The notes beneath the pieces are model-generated. The model had not been told where the DNA came from and searched no databases. It worked only from the letters and a program-made list of their open reading frames with translations. A DNA stretch of 64,000 bases from Colwellia sp. Arc7-635. Its GTDB lineage: Bacteria > Pseudomonadota > Gammaproteobacteria > Enterobacterales > Alteromonadaceae. The stretch lies in contig NZ_CP034660.1 in assembly GCF_003971255.1 (NCBI RefSeq), forward strand, positions 4,154,001-4,218,000, read 5' to 3'. The translations under genes were made by a program, and so were the position numbers. Below are positions 1-8,324 of this stretch, one piece after another; positions within the stretch are counted from its first letter, which is position 1; each line of letters starts with the position of its first letter.

Positions 1-9
1 TCGCGAACA

Positions 10-771
10 TTGACTTCGCGTGCAGTGATTTTGATAGTTGCCTACTTTATTGCCTTATTTTTTATCACCTTGAAAGCTCAAGCTAAGCCGACAAAAACGA
101 TCATTGTTGCTATGTATATTGAACCACCATTTTCTGAAATTGTTGATGGTAAATTTATTGGTGAAAACATCGATATTACTAATGCACTCGCGGCCAAGCT
201 AGGTTATAAAACCAAGTTTGTTTACTGCCCTCTCGCTCGCTGTCTTTCTTTTGTTCAAAGTGGCCAAGCAGATATGATTATAGCGGTTAGAAAAACAGCC
301 ATACGAGAGAAATTTCTTCATTACCTTGAACCACCGATCAAAATACAAAAATTACCCCTAAAATTCTATACGCTTACCGACAACGACATCACTTTAAACC
401 ATTATAATGATTTGCTGTCTTTAAAAGTTGGCGTATTAAGAGGTGCTTCATATTTTGATCAGTTTGACCACGACACTCAAATAACTAAAGTCGCGTTAAA
501 TAATCATCAGCAGCTTATTGATATGTTATTAAAGGGCAGAATTGATACATTTTTAGAGCGCGAAGAGTCAATACTGCCGTTAGTAGATCAAAAGATTTAT
601 TCAACTGACATTAACTTAGCAAAATTTTCTTATGATAAAGGTGTTGGCTCTTATATTGCTGTTGCTAAAAAATCATCTTTAATAAATGAGATAGTCGATT
701 TATCAAAAGCATTACAGCACTTGTCTCACAGTGGTGAATTGGCATTATTATTACAGAGAAGCGAAAAGTAA
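10..771 (+). CDS. periplasmic solute-binding protein (SBP_bac_3 family)
   Basis: Probable extracellular solute-binding protein of the amino-acid ABC transporter type (family 3). The N-terminus is a signal peptide: a hydrophobic stretch (about residues 5-21) followed by an A-Q-A cleavage site near residue 25. The mature part begins with a typical beta-strand plus EPPF motif and contains the GENIDI segment and a GQADM motif of this fold. At about 253 aa it has the size of a lone periplasmic binding protein. No transporter permease or ATPase sits next to it, so it may be an orphan sensor-type protein as is common in Alteromonadales. The first usable start in the window is TTG at 10. The frame is open to the window edge, so the true start may lie upstream. 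The ligand cannot be deduced. Confidence 0.75.
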   Translation: MTSRAVILIVAYFIALFFITLKAQAKPTKTIIVAMYIEPPFSEIVDGKFIGENIDITNALAAKLGYKTKFVYCPLARCLSFVQSGQADMIIAVRKTAIREKFLHYLEPPIKIQKLPLKFYTLTDNDITLNHYNDLLSLKVGVLRGASYFDQFDHDTQITKVALNNHQQLIDMLLKGRIDTFLEREESILPLVDQKIYSTDINLAKFSYDKGVGSYIAVAKKSSLINEIVDLSKALQHLSHSGELALLLQRSEK

Positions 772-848
772 CTCGAATTAGTATTGAACTAACTAACGCT
801 GATTACGTCTATTCATTACCTCTTCGTTTACCGTGTATTAATATTATT

Positions 849-1163
849 GTGTTAAAAGGAAATTTCACTACGGTTATATATTCATTGCTTGTTCATGGTC
901 TGTTATTTTTCATCATATTTATTGCTCAGCCGAAAAAACAACATTCTGTGCAATCCCTAGCGAAAGTAGTACCAATAAAAAGCTTTATCTATTATGCCCC
1001 TAAGTTAGCTGAACCAGTAGCAACGGTTACCGATGAACCACGAGTAGAAACCACTCCCCTGCAATCATCGAAACAAAAAAATCTCCTGAAAAAAAACATC
1101 AAGAACAACCAAAAGAGCAGCAGAACCTGTTTGACAAGGACGCGGAAAAAGCCACAAAACTAG
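849..1163 (+). CDS. TonB-like membrane-anchored protein, N-terminal part (zero frame)
   Basis: GTG-started frame encoding a short cytoplasmic tail, one membrane segment (about residues 9-26) and a charged Lys/Pro/Gln-rich stretch. This is the architecture of TonB/TolA-type periplasm-spanning proteins. The frame degenerates after about residue 80 and stops at 1163, while the -1 frame is open from 1037 to 1648 and continues the same Pro/Glu/Lys-rich composition. Two A-runs fall in the overlap: 1075-1081 and 1089-1096. The product is therefore probably a single protein of about 266 aa, made either by -1 frameshifting or from a gene carrying a frameshift mutation. Function is not known; there is no recognisable TonB C-terminal domain. 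Confidence 0.5.
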   Translation: MLKGNFTTVIYSLLVHGLLFFIIFIAQPKKQHSVQSLAKVVPIKSFIYYAPKLAEPVATVTDEPRVETTPLQSSKQKNLLKKNIKNNQKSSRTCLTRTRKKPQN

Positions 1164-1648
1164 CAACTGATAGCAGTAAATTAAACCATTCAACAGAAAC
1201 AGTAATCACCACTTTACCAGCAGAAAAAAAGCCAGCATTTTCATCGCAGCCGCCTCCCCTACCAAAACCAATGAAAAGAAAATTGGATAGCTTCACACAA
1301 TTACAAAATCTTCGCAGTAAGCTTAACCAAAGAGCCATCAATAATGCCGACAACCCTTATCGAAATTATCAAGCCCCCTCAGCCTTTAATACGGAGAACA
1401 AATCAGTACCACATTCAGTACCGCTAAAAGATGAAGAAAAAGAGCGAAAAAAACGTACTAAAAATATGGGCGCGGGCATTGCAATCACTAAAGGTGAAGA
1501 TGGCCGATGCTCTATCACACAAGATTTGAGTGTTTATGGTTTAAGCGAAGGTTCATCGACACAATTTTTTGCCTGTGGCGAATCTAAGTTTGATCAAAGC
1601 TTTCGCGAACATATGAAAAAAGTTAAGGCTAAAATAGGTAAGAACTAA
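1097..1648 (+). CDS. TonB-like membrane-anchored protein, C-terminal part (-1 frame)
   Basis: Continuation of the preceding gene in the -1 frame, which is open from 1037. It encodes a Glu/Gln/Lys-rich linker, a PPPLPKP proline cluster (about 1250-1270), and a small C-terminal domain rich in charged residues with two cysteines (GRCS and FFACGE), possibly a disulfide pair in the periplasm. An ATG at 1271 could start a separate 125-aa protein, but it has no Shine-Dalgarno sequence and the coding character begins well upstream. I favour one broken or recoded gene. No family was recognised for the C-terminal domain. Confidence 0.45.
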   Translation, partial: HQEQPKEQQNLFDKDAEKATKLATDSSKLNHSTETVITTLPAEKKPAFSSQPPPLPKPMKRKLDSFTQLQNLRSKLNQRAINNADNPYRNYQAPSAFNTENKSVPHSVPLKDEEKERKKRTKNMGAGIAITKGEDGRCSITQDLSVYGLSEGSSTQFFACGESKFDQSFREHMKKVKAKIGKN

Positions 1649-1930
1649 ATAAACATTAACAAACTTTTGCTAAAAATTAATTAACAAAGCTAATCAGCAC
1701 ATCATGTAACTTAATATTGCATTAGTTTCAGTTAATTACATATACCTGCTGAAATTAAGCATCCGGATTTACGAAACAAACCTAACTCGCAATAGTCATT
1801 AAAACACTCAAAATATTGATGTAAACGCTATTTTAGCGCCATATTCTTGTTGCTGCCTTGAACTTGTATACCTGAAGCGTAGACTTAAGAGATAAGCTAT
1901 TTTATAGCCCTTTTCAGGAAGAAAGTTATC

Positions 1931-2899
1931 ATGCTTAATAGAATATTAATCAGCTTCGTATTTTTGCTTTTTCTCGGCTGTAGTCACGAACAAGAAAATG
2001 TCGCACTAGGTACCTTGGAGCGTGATCGAATCGCACACACGGCAACAGTCAGTGAAGTAATCACCGACCTACCCATAGCAGCCGGTAGCAAGGTTATTAA
2101 AGGTACGGTATTAGTTAGGCTTGATGATGACTTACAAAAGGCATCGGTTGCCAAAGCGAAAGCGCAAGTGCAACAGGCGCAAGCAACCTTAGACAAAGCG
2201 CACAACGGCGCTCGACAAGAAGAGGTCGCGGCAGCAAAAGCTAATGTCGCAGGCGCTGAAGCGGCTTTAGCAAAAAGTACCGCCAGTTACGCTCGCGCAA
2301 AAAGTTTAATAAAAACAAATTTAACTAGCCAAGCGACTCTCGATGATGCGCTAGCAAACCGTGATAAAAACTTAGCAACACTGAGCAATACTCAAGAGCA
2401 ATTATTACAACTCATTAATGGTACTCGCATTGAAGATTTAGCCATTGCTGAAGCCGTTTTAGCGAGTAATATTGCCATGTTAGCCAGTGAGGAAAAAAAA
2501 CTCAGTAACTTAACCATTACCGCCAAGCGTGATGGTATTTTGGATAATTTACCGTGGAATCTAGGGGAGCGTGTTACCGCAGGTAGCCCAGTGGCTATTG
2601 TGCTCGCCGGCAAAGCGCCTTTTGCTCGCGTTTATATTCCGGAGCCTTACCGTGTTCATATCAAAGTCGGTGATTCATTAACGGTACATGTTGATGGTTT
2701 AGCTAAGCCTATTCTCGGTAATGTTCGCTGGATAGCTACCGAACCTGCATTCACGCCTTATTATGCGCTTAACCAAGCTGAGCGTGCTAACTTAATGTAT
2801 TTAGCCGAAATAATGTTACCTGACAATACTAGCGATTTACCTAGTGGCATTCCCGCCCAAGTCGTTTTACCACTGGTAACTGGCCTAAGTGAACGCTAA
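1931..2899 (+). CDS. HlyD-family efflux adaptor lipoprotein
   Basis: Periplasmic adaptor (membrane fusion protein) of an ABC-type exporter, resembling the YbhG/YhiI group. It begins with a lipoprotein signal peptide (lipobox LFLGC, lipidated Cys at 17). A split lipoyl/beta-barrel part flanks a long Ala/Lys/Gln-rich coiled-coil hairpin (about residues 70-190), followed by a beta-barrel segment (ERVTAGSPVAIV). Its TAA stop overlaps the ATG of the ABC ATPase gene (TAATG at 2897-2901), so the two are translationally coupled. The adaptor should link the inner-membrane ABC-2 transporter to an outer-membrane channel encoded elsewhere. The exported substrate is unknown. Confidence 0.85.
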   Translation: MLNRILISFVFLLFLGCSHEQENVALGTLERDRIAHTATVSEVITDLPIAAGSKVIKGTVLVRLDDDLQKASVAKAKAQVQQAQATLDKAHNGARQEEVAAAKANVAGAEAALAKSTASYARAKSLIKTNLTSQATLDDALANRDKNLATLSNTQEQLLQLINGTRIEDLAIAEAVLASNIAMLASEEKKLSNLTITAKRDGILDNLPWNLGERVTAGSPVAIVLAGKAPFARVYIPEPYRVHIKVGDSLTVHVDGLAKPILGNVRWIATEPAFTPYYALNQAERANLMYLAEIMLPDNTSDLPSGIPAQVVLPLVTGLSER

Positions 2900-3855
2900 T
2901 GACTGAATTCGCTATTGATGCCCACAATTTAACCCGAAAATTTGGTGCAATGACCGCCGTATCATCATTAAATTTACAGGTAGAAAAACAGCGTATTTAT
3001 GGTTTTCTTGGTCCCAACGGCTCAGGTAAAACCACCGCTATTCGATTATTCACCGGTTTACTCAAACCCAGTGCCGGCACCGTAAACGTCCTGGGGCTTA
3101 ATTTACCTGAAGATGCTGAACGCTTGCGCAGACAAATAGGTTATATGACTCAAAAGTTTTCGCTTTATGATGATTTAACCATTATCGAGAACATGCAGTT
3201 TATTGCTCGTATTTACGGCTTAAGCCCAAAAGAGCAAAAAGCTCGCCTCGATGAACTTGTAAGTATTTACCAATTATCAAAGCTTAAAAAGCAATTGGCT
3301 GGCAGTTTAAGTGGTGGACAAAAACAACGTTTAGCGTTGGCTTGTGCAGTTATGCATAAACCTAAATTATTATTTTTAGATGAACCAACCTCCGCGGTAG
3401 ATCCCGAAAATCGTCGCGAATTTTGGGAACAACTCTTTGATCTATGCGATCAGGGCATCACGATTTTAGTCTCAACACATTACATGGACGAGGCTGAGCG
3501 CTGTCATAAATTAGCTATCTTAGAAAACGGTATTAAGCGCGCTGATGATTCGCCCGCACAATTAATGGCCAACATGCCGGCGAATGTCATTGAAGTATCA
3601 ACCGATAACCTTAGACAATTAAAACAGCAATTAATTGCTTTACCCGAAGTCGTATCGGCCTCACAACTGGGTGCTCATTTGCGCGTGTTGGTCAATAAAT
3701 CGATTGCCGATCCTATCGCCTTTCTAAGTCAAAGCCATATTATGCCGAGCCAAACCGCAATGCACTTAGTTCGAGCGAGCCTTGAGGATGTTTTTGTCTT
3801 ATCAACAGGCAGTCATATTATTTTGCCAGCAGAGACTAATAAGGTGGAGATATGA
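2899..3855 (+). CDS. ABC exporter ATP-binding protein (ABC-2/DrrA-like)
   Basis: Cytoplasmic ATPase subunit of an ABC-2 type exporter, similar in organisation to the N-terminal half of YbhF. Walker A is at residues 38-46 (GPNGSGKTT), the signature LSGGQ at 137-141, the Walker B Asp-Glu at 161-162 (LLFLDEP), and the H-loop His at 194 (STHYMDEAE). A C-terminal extension of about 100 residues follows the nucleotide-binding domain, as usual in this subfamily. The single nucleotide-binding domain implies a homodimer. It lies between the adaptor gene and the permease gene with stop/start overlaps on both sides. Confidence 0.9.
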   Translation: MTEFAIDAHNLTRKFGAMTAVSSLNLQVEKQRIYGFLGPNGSGKTTAIRLFTGLLKPSAGTVNVLGLNLPEDAERLRRQIGYMTQKFSLYDDLTIIENMQFIARIYGLSPKEQKARLDELVSIYQLSKLKKQLAGSLSGGQKQRLALACAVMHKPKLLFLDEPTSAVDPENRREFWEQLFDLCDQGITILVSTHYMDEAERCHKLAILENGIKRADDSPAQLMANMPANVIEVSTDNLRQLKQQLIALPEVVSASQLGAHLRVLVNKSIADPIAFLSQSHIMPSQTAMHLVRASLEDVFVLSTGSHIILPAETNKVEI

Positions 3856-4997
3856 AATCCTTATTAAGAATTCAAGCCATTGTTATAAAAGAGTTAATTC
3901 AGCTTAGACGCGACAGAATGACTTTCGGGATGGTGATCATGATCCCTTTAGTGCAGTTGCTACTGTTTGCCTTTGCCATTAATACCAATATTCGCCATAT
4001 TCCGGTTGGTATTGTCGATCAGAGCCAAACTGCATTAAGTCGGGTATTACAGCAAACCATTTCCGCAACCAGTATCGTTAATTTTACCCGTCATTATACT
4101 TCGTTACCGCAAGCGCAAGCCGCTATTGACCGCGGCGATGTGCGCGCGGTGCTGATCATTCCAAAAGATGTTAGCCAACGTTTAGTACGCCACAGCACCG
4201 TAGGCTTTGGTTTACCATCGGCTAGCGATGAAGAAACGAGTCGCCCTATTGCGCAATGGTTAGTCGATGGCTCTGATACTGCGATCGCGGGTAGCATAAA
4301 AAGTTTACGTAATATGCCCTTAGCAGAATTATTAGACAAACCCGTTAACCGTAATGTGCCAACTTTTGAAGTAACTTTACTGTATAACCCAGAGCAACGC
4401 AGTGTAGTCAATATTGTACCTGGCCTAGTCGGCATTATTCTCACGATGACCATGATCATGTTTACCTCAGCCGCTATTGTTCGCGAGCGAGAACGTGGCA
4501 ATATGGAACTATTAATTACCACACCTTTAGCTTCACTTGAACTGATGATAGGTAAAATTTTTCCGTATATATTTATTGGCGCCATTCAAGTCATTATTAT
4601 TTTAGGCTTGGGATATTTCTTTTTTAACGCGCCAATTAATGGCGGTTTATGGCAATTAACCTTCGCAACCCTACTGTTTATTTGTGCAAGCTTAGTACTA
4701 GGTTTAGTGATATCTACGTTAGCGAAAAACCAATTACAATCAATGCAAATGACCGTATTTATATTACTGCCGTCAATATTATTATCCGGCTTTATGTTTC
4801 CTTACGAAGGTATGCCAGAAATAGCACAATACATTGCAGAAGGCTTACCAGCAACTCACTTTATTCGATTGGTGCGTGGCGTTGTTTTACGTGATGTTGC
4901 CGTAGTTGATATGACGTTTGACATGGTATGGTTAATTGGTTTCACCTTACTAGGCTTAATGGTTGCGGCCTTGCGCTTTAAAAAGTCGCTCGATTAG
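3852..4997 (+). CDS. ABC-2 type transporter permease (YbhS/YhhJ-like)
   Basis: Inner-membrane permease of the exporter. One N-terminal membrane segment (about residues 24-43) is followed by a large periplasmic domain (to about residue 185) and then five hydrophobic segments to the C-terminus, the ABC2_membrane topology. The RERERG motif just after the second membrane segment is characteristic of the family. ATGA overlap with the ATPase gene (3852-3855) and a good ribosome site (GGTGGAG) indicate coupling. Only one permease gene is present, whereas E. coli ybhGFSR has two, so the transporter is probably a homodimer. A hairpin terminator follows at 5031. Confidence 0.88.
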   Translation: MKSLLRIQAIVIKELIQLRRDRMTFGMVIMIPLVQLLLFAFAINTNIRHIPVGIVDQSQTALSRVLQQTISATSIVNFTRHYTSLPQAQAAIDRGDVRAVLIIPKDVSQRLVRHSTVGFGLPSASDEETSRPIAQWLVDGSDTAIAGSIKSLRNMPLAELLDKPVNRNVPTFEVTLLYNPEQRSVVNIVPGLVGIILTMTMIMFTSAAIVRERERGNMELLITTPLASLELMIGKIFPYIFIGAIQVIIILGLGYFFFNAPINGGLWQLTFATLLFICASLVLGLVISTLAKNQLQSMQMTVFILLPSILLSGFMFPYEGMPEIAQYIAEGLPATHFIRLVRGVVLRDVAVVDMTFDMVWLIGFTLLGLMVAALRFKKSLD

Positions 4998-5030
4998 TAC
5001 TAGGCTAGAACCAGTGAAAAACTCACAAGA

Positions 5031-5064
5031 AAACGCCAATAGATTTCAAAATCCATCGGCGTTT
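5031..5064 (+). terminator. terminator hairpin of the exporter operon
   Basis: AAACGCC at 5031-5037 pairs with GGCGTTT at 5058-5064, and an inner GATT/AATC helix caps it (two mismatches in between). T-rich DNA follows. It lies between the convergent exporter operon and acnB and may serve both. Confidence 0.6.
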
Positions 5065-5219
5065 ATATTAATTTTTCTTTAAGCTAGAGCGTGAAATAAC
5101 AAGTCAATAGCGTGCTGTCCAATATACTGATATCAGCAATAACTAAGTACTTCTAACCACGTTACTTATTCAGCTAGCGTCAAGGTAACCTTCAAGCTAG
5201 CCTTCAAATTAAGCCTAAG

Positions 5220-7811
5220 TTACGCTTCGACTTGCAAAATGACTTTATCTGCTTTGCTCGTATAACTTTCCATTTTATGGAAATTCAAATAGCGATAAGT
5301 ATCTGCAGCGGTGGCATTGATTTGCGACGCGTACTGCATGTACTCAGCAACAGAAGGCAATTTACCTAAAATAGCACCCACTCCCGCTAACTCAGCTGAG
5401 GTTAGATATACATTGGCACCATTACCTAAACGGTTAGGGAAGTTACGTGTTGAAGTTGAAAGCACCGTAGACTTTTCAGCGACACGCGCTTGATTGCCCA
5501 TACAAAGTGAACAACCCGGAGTTTCCATACGCGCGCCAGCTTTGCCGTAAATACTGTAATAGCCTTCAGCGGTTAATTGGTCTCTATCCATTTTCGTTGG
5601 TGGCGCAACCCATAAACGTGTTGGTAAAGTTTTGCCGAAACTCTCAATCAGTTTACCTGCCGCGCGAAAATGACCAATATTGGTCATACATGAACCGATA
5701 AAGACTTCATCGATATCAACACCGGCAACTTCTGATAATAGTTTTGCATCATCAGGATCGTTCGGACAACAAACAATGGGCTCTTTAATATCAGCTAAAT
5801 CAATTTCAATAATGTGGGCGTATTCAGCATCAGCATCGGCGGCCATTAATGATGGCTGAGCTAACCATGCTTCCATACCTTTAATACGACGGGTAATAGT
5901 GCGGACATCGCCATAGCCTTCACTGATCATCCACTTCAACATGACAATATTTGAGTTTAAATACTCAGCAACGGCTTCTTCTTCAAGCTTTATTGAACAA
6001 CCACCCGCAGAACGTTCAGCGGAAGCATCAGATAATTCAAATGCTTGTTCAACGGTTAAACCTTTAAGGCCTTCAATTTCTAATACTCGACCAGAAAATT
6101 CGTTGATTTTTCCTGCCTTCTCAACAGTTAACAAGCCATTTTTAATCCCATAATAGGGAATAGCATGCACTAAATCGCGTAAGGTGATACCAGGCTGCAT
6201 TTCACCTTTAAAGCGCACTAAAATTGACTCTGGCATATCAAGTGGCATTACTCCCGTTGCAGCAGCAAAAGCCACCAAACCAGAACCCGCTGGGAATGAA
6301 ATACCTAAAGGAAAACGGGTATGTGAATCGCCGCCAGTACCGACAGTATCGGGTAATAACATGCGATTTAGCCACGAGTGAATAACACCATCACCAGGGC
6401 GCAGTGAGACGCCACCACGATTCATCATAAAATCAGGTAAAGTGTGATGCGTGACAACATCCACAGGTTTAGGGTAAGCAGAGGTATGACAAAAAGACTG
6501 CATGGTTAAATCAGCGGAAAAACCTAAACAAGCGAGATCTTTTAATTCATCACGCGTCATCGGACCGGTGGTATCTTGCGAACCTACCGTGGTCATTTTA
6601 GGTTCACAGTATTGACCCGCACGCACGCCATCAACACCACAAGCTTTACCAACCATTTTCTGCGCTAAGGTAAAACCCTTAGTTGACGAAATGACTTCGG
6701 CTTGTTGAGCAAATAAATCTGGCATAGGCAAACCTAAAGCTTCACAAGCACGAGTCGTTAAACCTCGACCAATAATGAGTGGAATACGACCGCCAGCACG
6801 AACTTCATCCAATAATACGGGGCTGAGTTTAAATTCAGCGATAATCTCACCCTCCGCATTTTTAACAACCCCTTCATAAGGGTAGATATCAATAACATCG
6901 CCCATATGCATTTTTTGTACATCTAACTCAATTGGCAATGCGCCTGAATCTTCCATAGTATTGTAAAATATAGGCGCAATTTTACCGCCTAAACAGACAC
7001 CACCACCACGCTTATTTGGAATGCATGGAATATCATCGCCCATAAACCAAAGCACTGAGTTAGTGGCTGATTTACGTGACGAGCCAGTACCGACAACGTC
7101 TCCAACATACGCCAATGGAATGCCGTCTTTTTGTAATTCTTCCAGTTGCTTAATTGGACCAACAACACCATCTTCGTCCGGTATAATACCTTCACGTTCA
7201 ATTTTGAGCATCGCTTTGGCGTGTAAAGGAATATCAGGACGTGACCAAGCATCTGGTGCGGGTGATAAGTCATCGGTATTAGTTTCACCAGTGACTTTAA
7301 ATACTTTGACGGTAATTTTTGTCGCGACTTTTTCTTTTGCGGTAAACCAATCTCCGTCAGCCCAAGATTGTAATACCTGCTTAGCTGCAGCATTACCGGC
7401 TTGTGCTTTTTCTTGCACGTCATGAAAAGCATCGAACATCAATAAAGTGTGCGACAAACCTTCAGCGGCAACAGCAGAGAGTGCGTCGTTATCTAAAAGC
7501 TCAATCATAGGCTGAATGTTGTAACCACCTAGCATAGTGCCCAGTAATTTAGTTGCTTGCTTTGGTGATAAAATTGGCGAATTTGCTTCACCTTTAGTGA
7601 CAGCGGCTAAAAAACCGGCTTTCACATAAGCAGCATCATCAACACCGGCAGGCACACGATGGGTTAATAGATCAATTAAGAACGCTTCTTCTCCTACCGG
7701 AGGTGCTTTAATTAGCTCTACCAAGGCCGCTGTTTGTTCTGCATCTAATGGTTTTGGAACAATACCTTCCCCAGCGCGTTCATCTATATGTTTACGATAA
7801 TCTTGAAGCAT
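5220..7811 (-). CDS. acnB: aconitate hydratase B / 2-methylisocitrate dehydratase
   Basis: Bifunctional TCA-cycle aconitase (citrate to isocitrate) that also hydrates 2-methyl-cis-aconitate; a cytosolic [4Fe-4S] enzyme. It has the AcnB layout of HEAT-like N-terminal domain, swivel domain, then the catalytic domains. Cluster ligands are visible as Cys708 (FIGSCMTN), Cys767 and Cys770 (GCSLCMGN), exactly two residues offset from E. coli 710/769/772. I place the start at the ATG at 7811 (MLQDYRKH, 863 aa) because AGAGGTG lies 7-8 nt upstream and the N-terminus then aligns with E. coli AcnB. A GTG at 7820 would add three residues. It is transcribed divergently from a second, distinct AcnB-type gene. 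Confidence 0.97.
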   Translation of the reverse strand: MLQDYRKHIDERAGEGIVPKPLDAEQTAALVELIKAPPVGEEAFLIDLLTHRVPAGVDDAAYVKAGFLAAVTKGEANSPILSPKQATKLLGTMLGGYNIQPMIELLDNDALSAVAAEGLSHTLLMFDAFHDVQEKAQAGNAAAKQVLQSWADGDWFTAKEKVATKITVKVFKVTGETNTDDLSPAPDAWSRPDIPLHAKAMLKIEREGIIPDEDGVVGPIKQLEELQKDGIPLAYVGDVVGTGSSRKSATNSVLWFMGDDIPCIPNKRGGGVCLGGKIAPIFYNTMEDSGALPIELDVQKMHMGDVIDIYPYEGVVKNAEGEIIAEFKLSPVLLDEVRAGGRIPLIIGRGLTTRACEALGLPMPDLFAQQAEVISSTKGFTLAQKMVGKACGVDGVRAGQYCEPKMTTVGSQDTTGPMTRDELKDLACLGFSADLTMQSFCHTSAYPKPVDVVTHHTLPDFMMNRGGVSLRPGDGVIHSWLNRMLLPDTVGTGGDSHTRFPLGISFPAGSGLVAFAAATGVMPLDMPESILVRFKGEMQPGITLRDLVHAIPYYGIKNGLLTVEKAGKINEFSGRVLEIEGLKGLTVEQAFELSDASAERSAGGCSIKLEEEAVAEYLNSNIVMLKWMISEGYGDVRTITRRIKGMEAWLAQPSLMAADADAEYAHIIEIDLADIKEPIVCCPNDPDDAKLLSEVAGVDIDEVFIGSCMTNIGHFRAAGKLIESFGKTLPTRLWVAPPTKMDRDQLTAEGYYSIYGKAGARMETPGCSLCMGNQARVAEKSTVLSTSTRNFPNRLGNGANVYLTSAELAGVGAILGKLPSVAEYMQYASQINATAADTYRYLNFHKMESYTSKADKVILQVEA

Positions 7812-8324
7812 GGTGTTCACCTCTATGATAAGAGATAGTTAACCTTAATTCTTTTATTCAGCCGCCCTTAACTAAGTTGACGCGAATTAAGTTTGTTAAG
7901 TATCTGAGATTAAAATATTTTCATGAATACTATACGCCAACATGTACATTAATTGAACTAAAGCAGTAATCACTCACTGTATAATTGTTATAAATATTAA
8001 TAATAACCATTTTAAATCAATAGATTGCATTGGTTTTCTGCACCACCTCTACGACTAAATGATTAGAGCGAATCAGTAAGTTTATGTTTAAGCTACTTGC
8101 TTGGTATAAGCAACTTAAGCCTATAATCGACTATTATTGAGTAACGATTACCATAAGTATCATAAACAACATAAGCAAAGCTTCTGTTGGGTATAACCAG
8201 CGTGAATAGTGTTTATTTTATCAAATGATTCATAGTCGTTAAAAAATCAGGTAAAATAGCGCCAAAACTTGTCCCAGCTAATGATCATGTTATTAGCAAC
8301 TTATAGCTAGAGAGAGAATATCAA
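7812..8324. promoter_or_regulatory. divergent intergenic region between the two aconitase genes
   Basis: About 510 bp, AT-rich, without a convincing coding frame. It must hold the promoters of both divergent aconitase genes. Apart from the candidate promoter at 8229-8257 I see no clear operator or RNA structure. Confidence 0.5.
8229..8257 (+). promoter_or_regulatory. candidate sigma70 promoter of the second aconitase gene
   Basis: TTCATA (-35, 4 of 6 matches) at 8229-8234, a 17-bp spacer, then TAAAAT (-10, 5 of 6) at 8252-8257, about 67 bp upstream of the ATG at 8325. Seen by eye only. Confidence 0.35.

Noticed and set aside
1271-1648. Independent 125-aa gene starting at ATG 1271
   Set aside because: No ribosome site, and the same frame is open and compositionally coherent from 1037, so it is better seen as the 3' part of the split gene.
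4094-4585. Open frame of 163 codons on the minus strand inside the ABC-2 permease gene
   Set aside because: Shadow frame opposite a well-supported membrane protein; no ribosome site and no recognisable domain.
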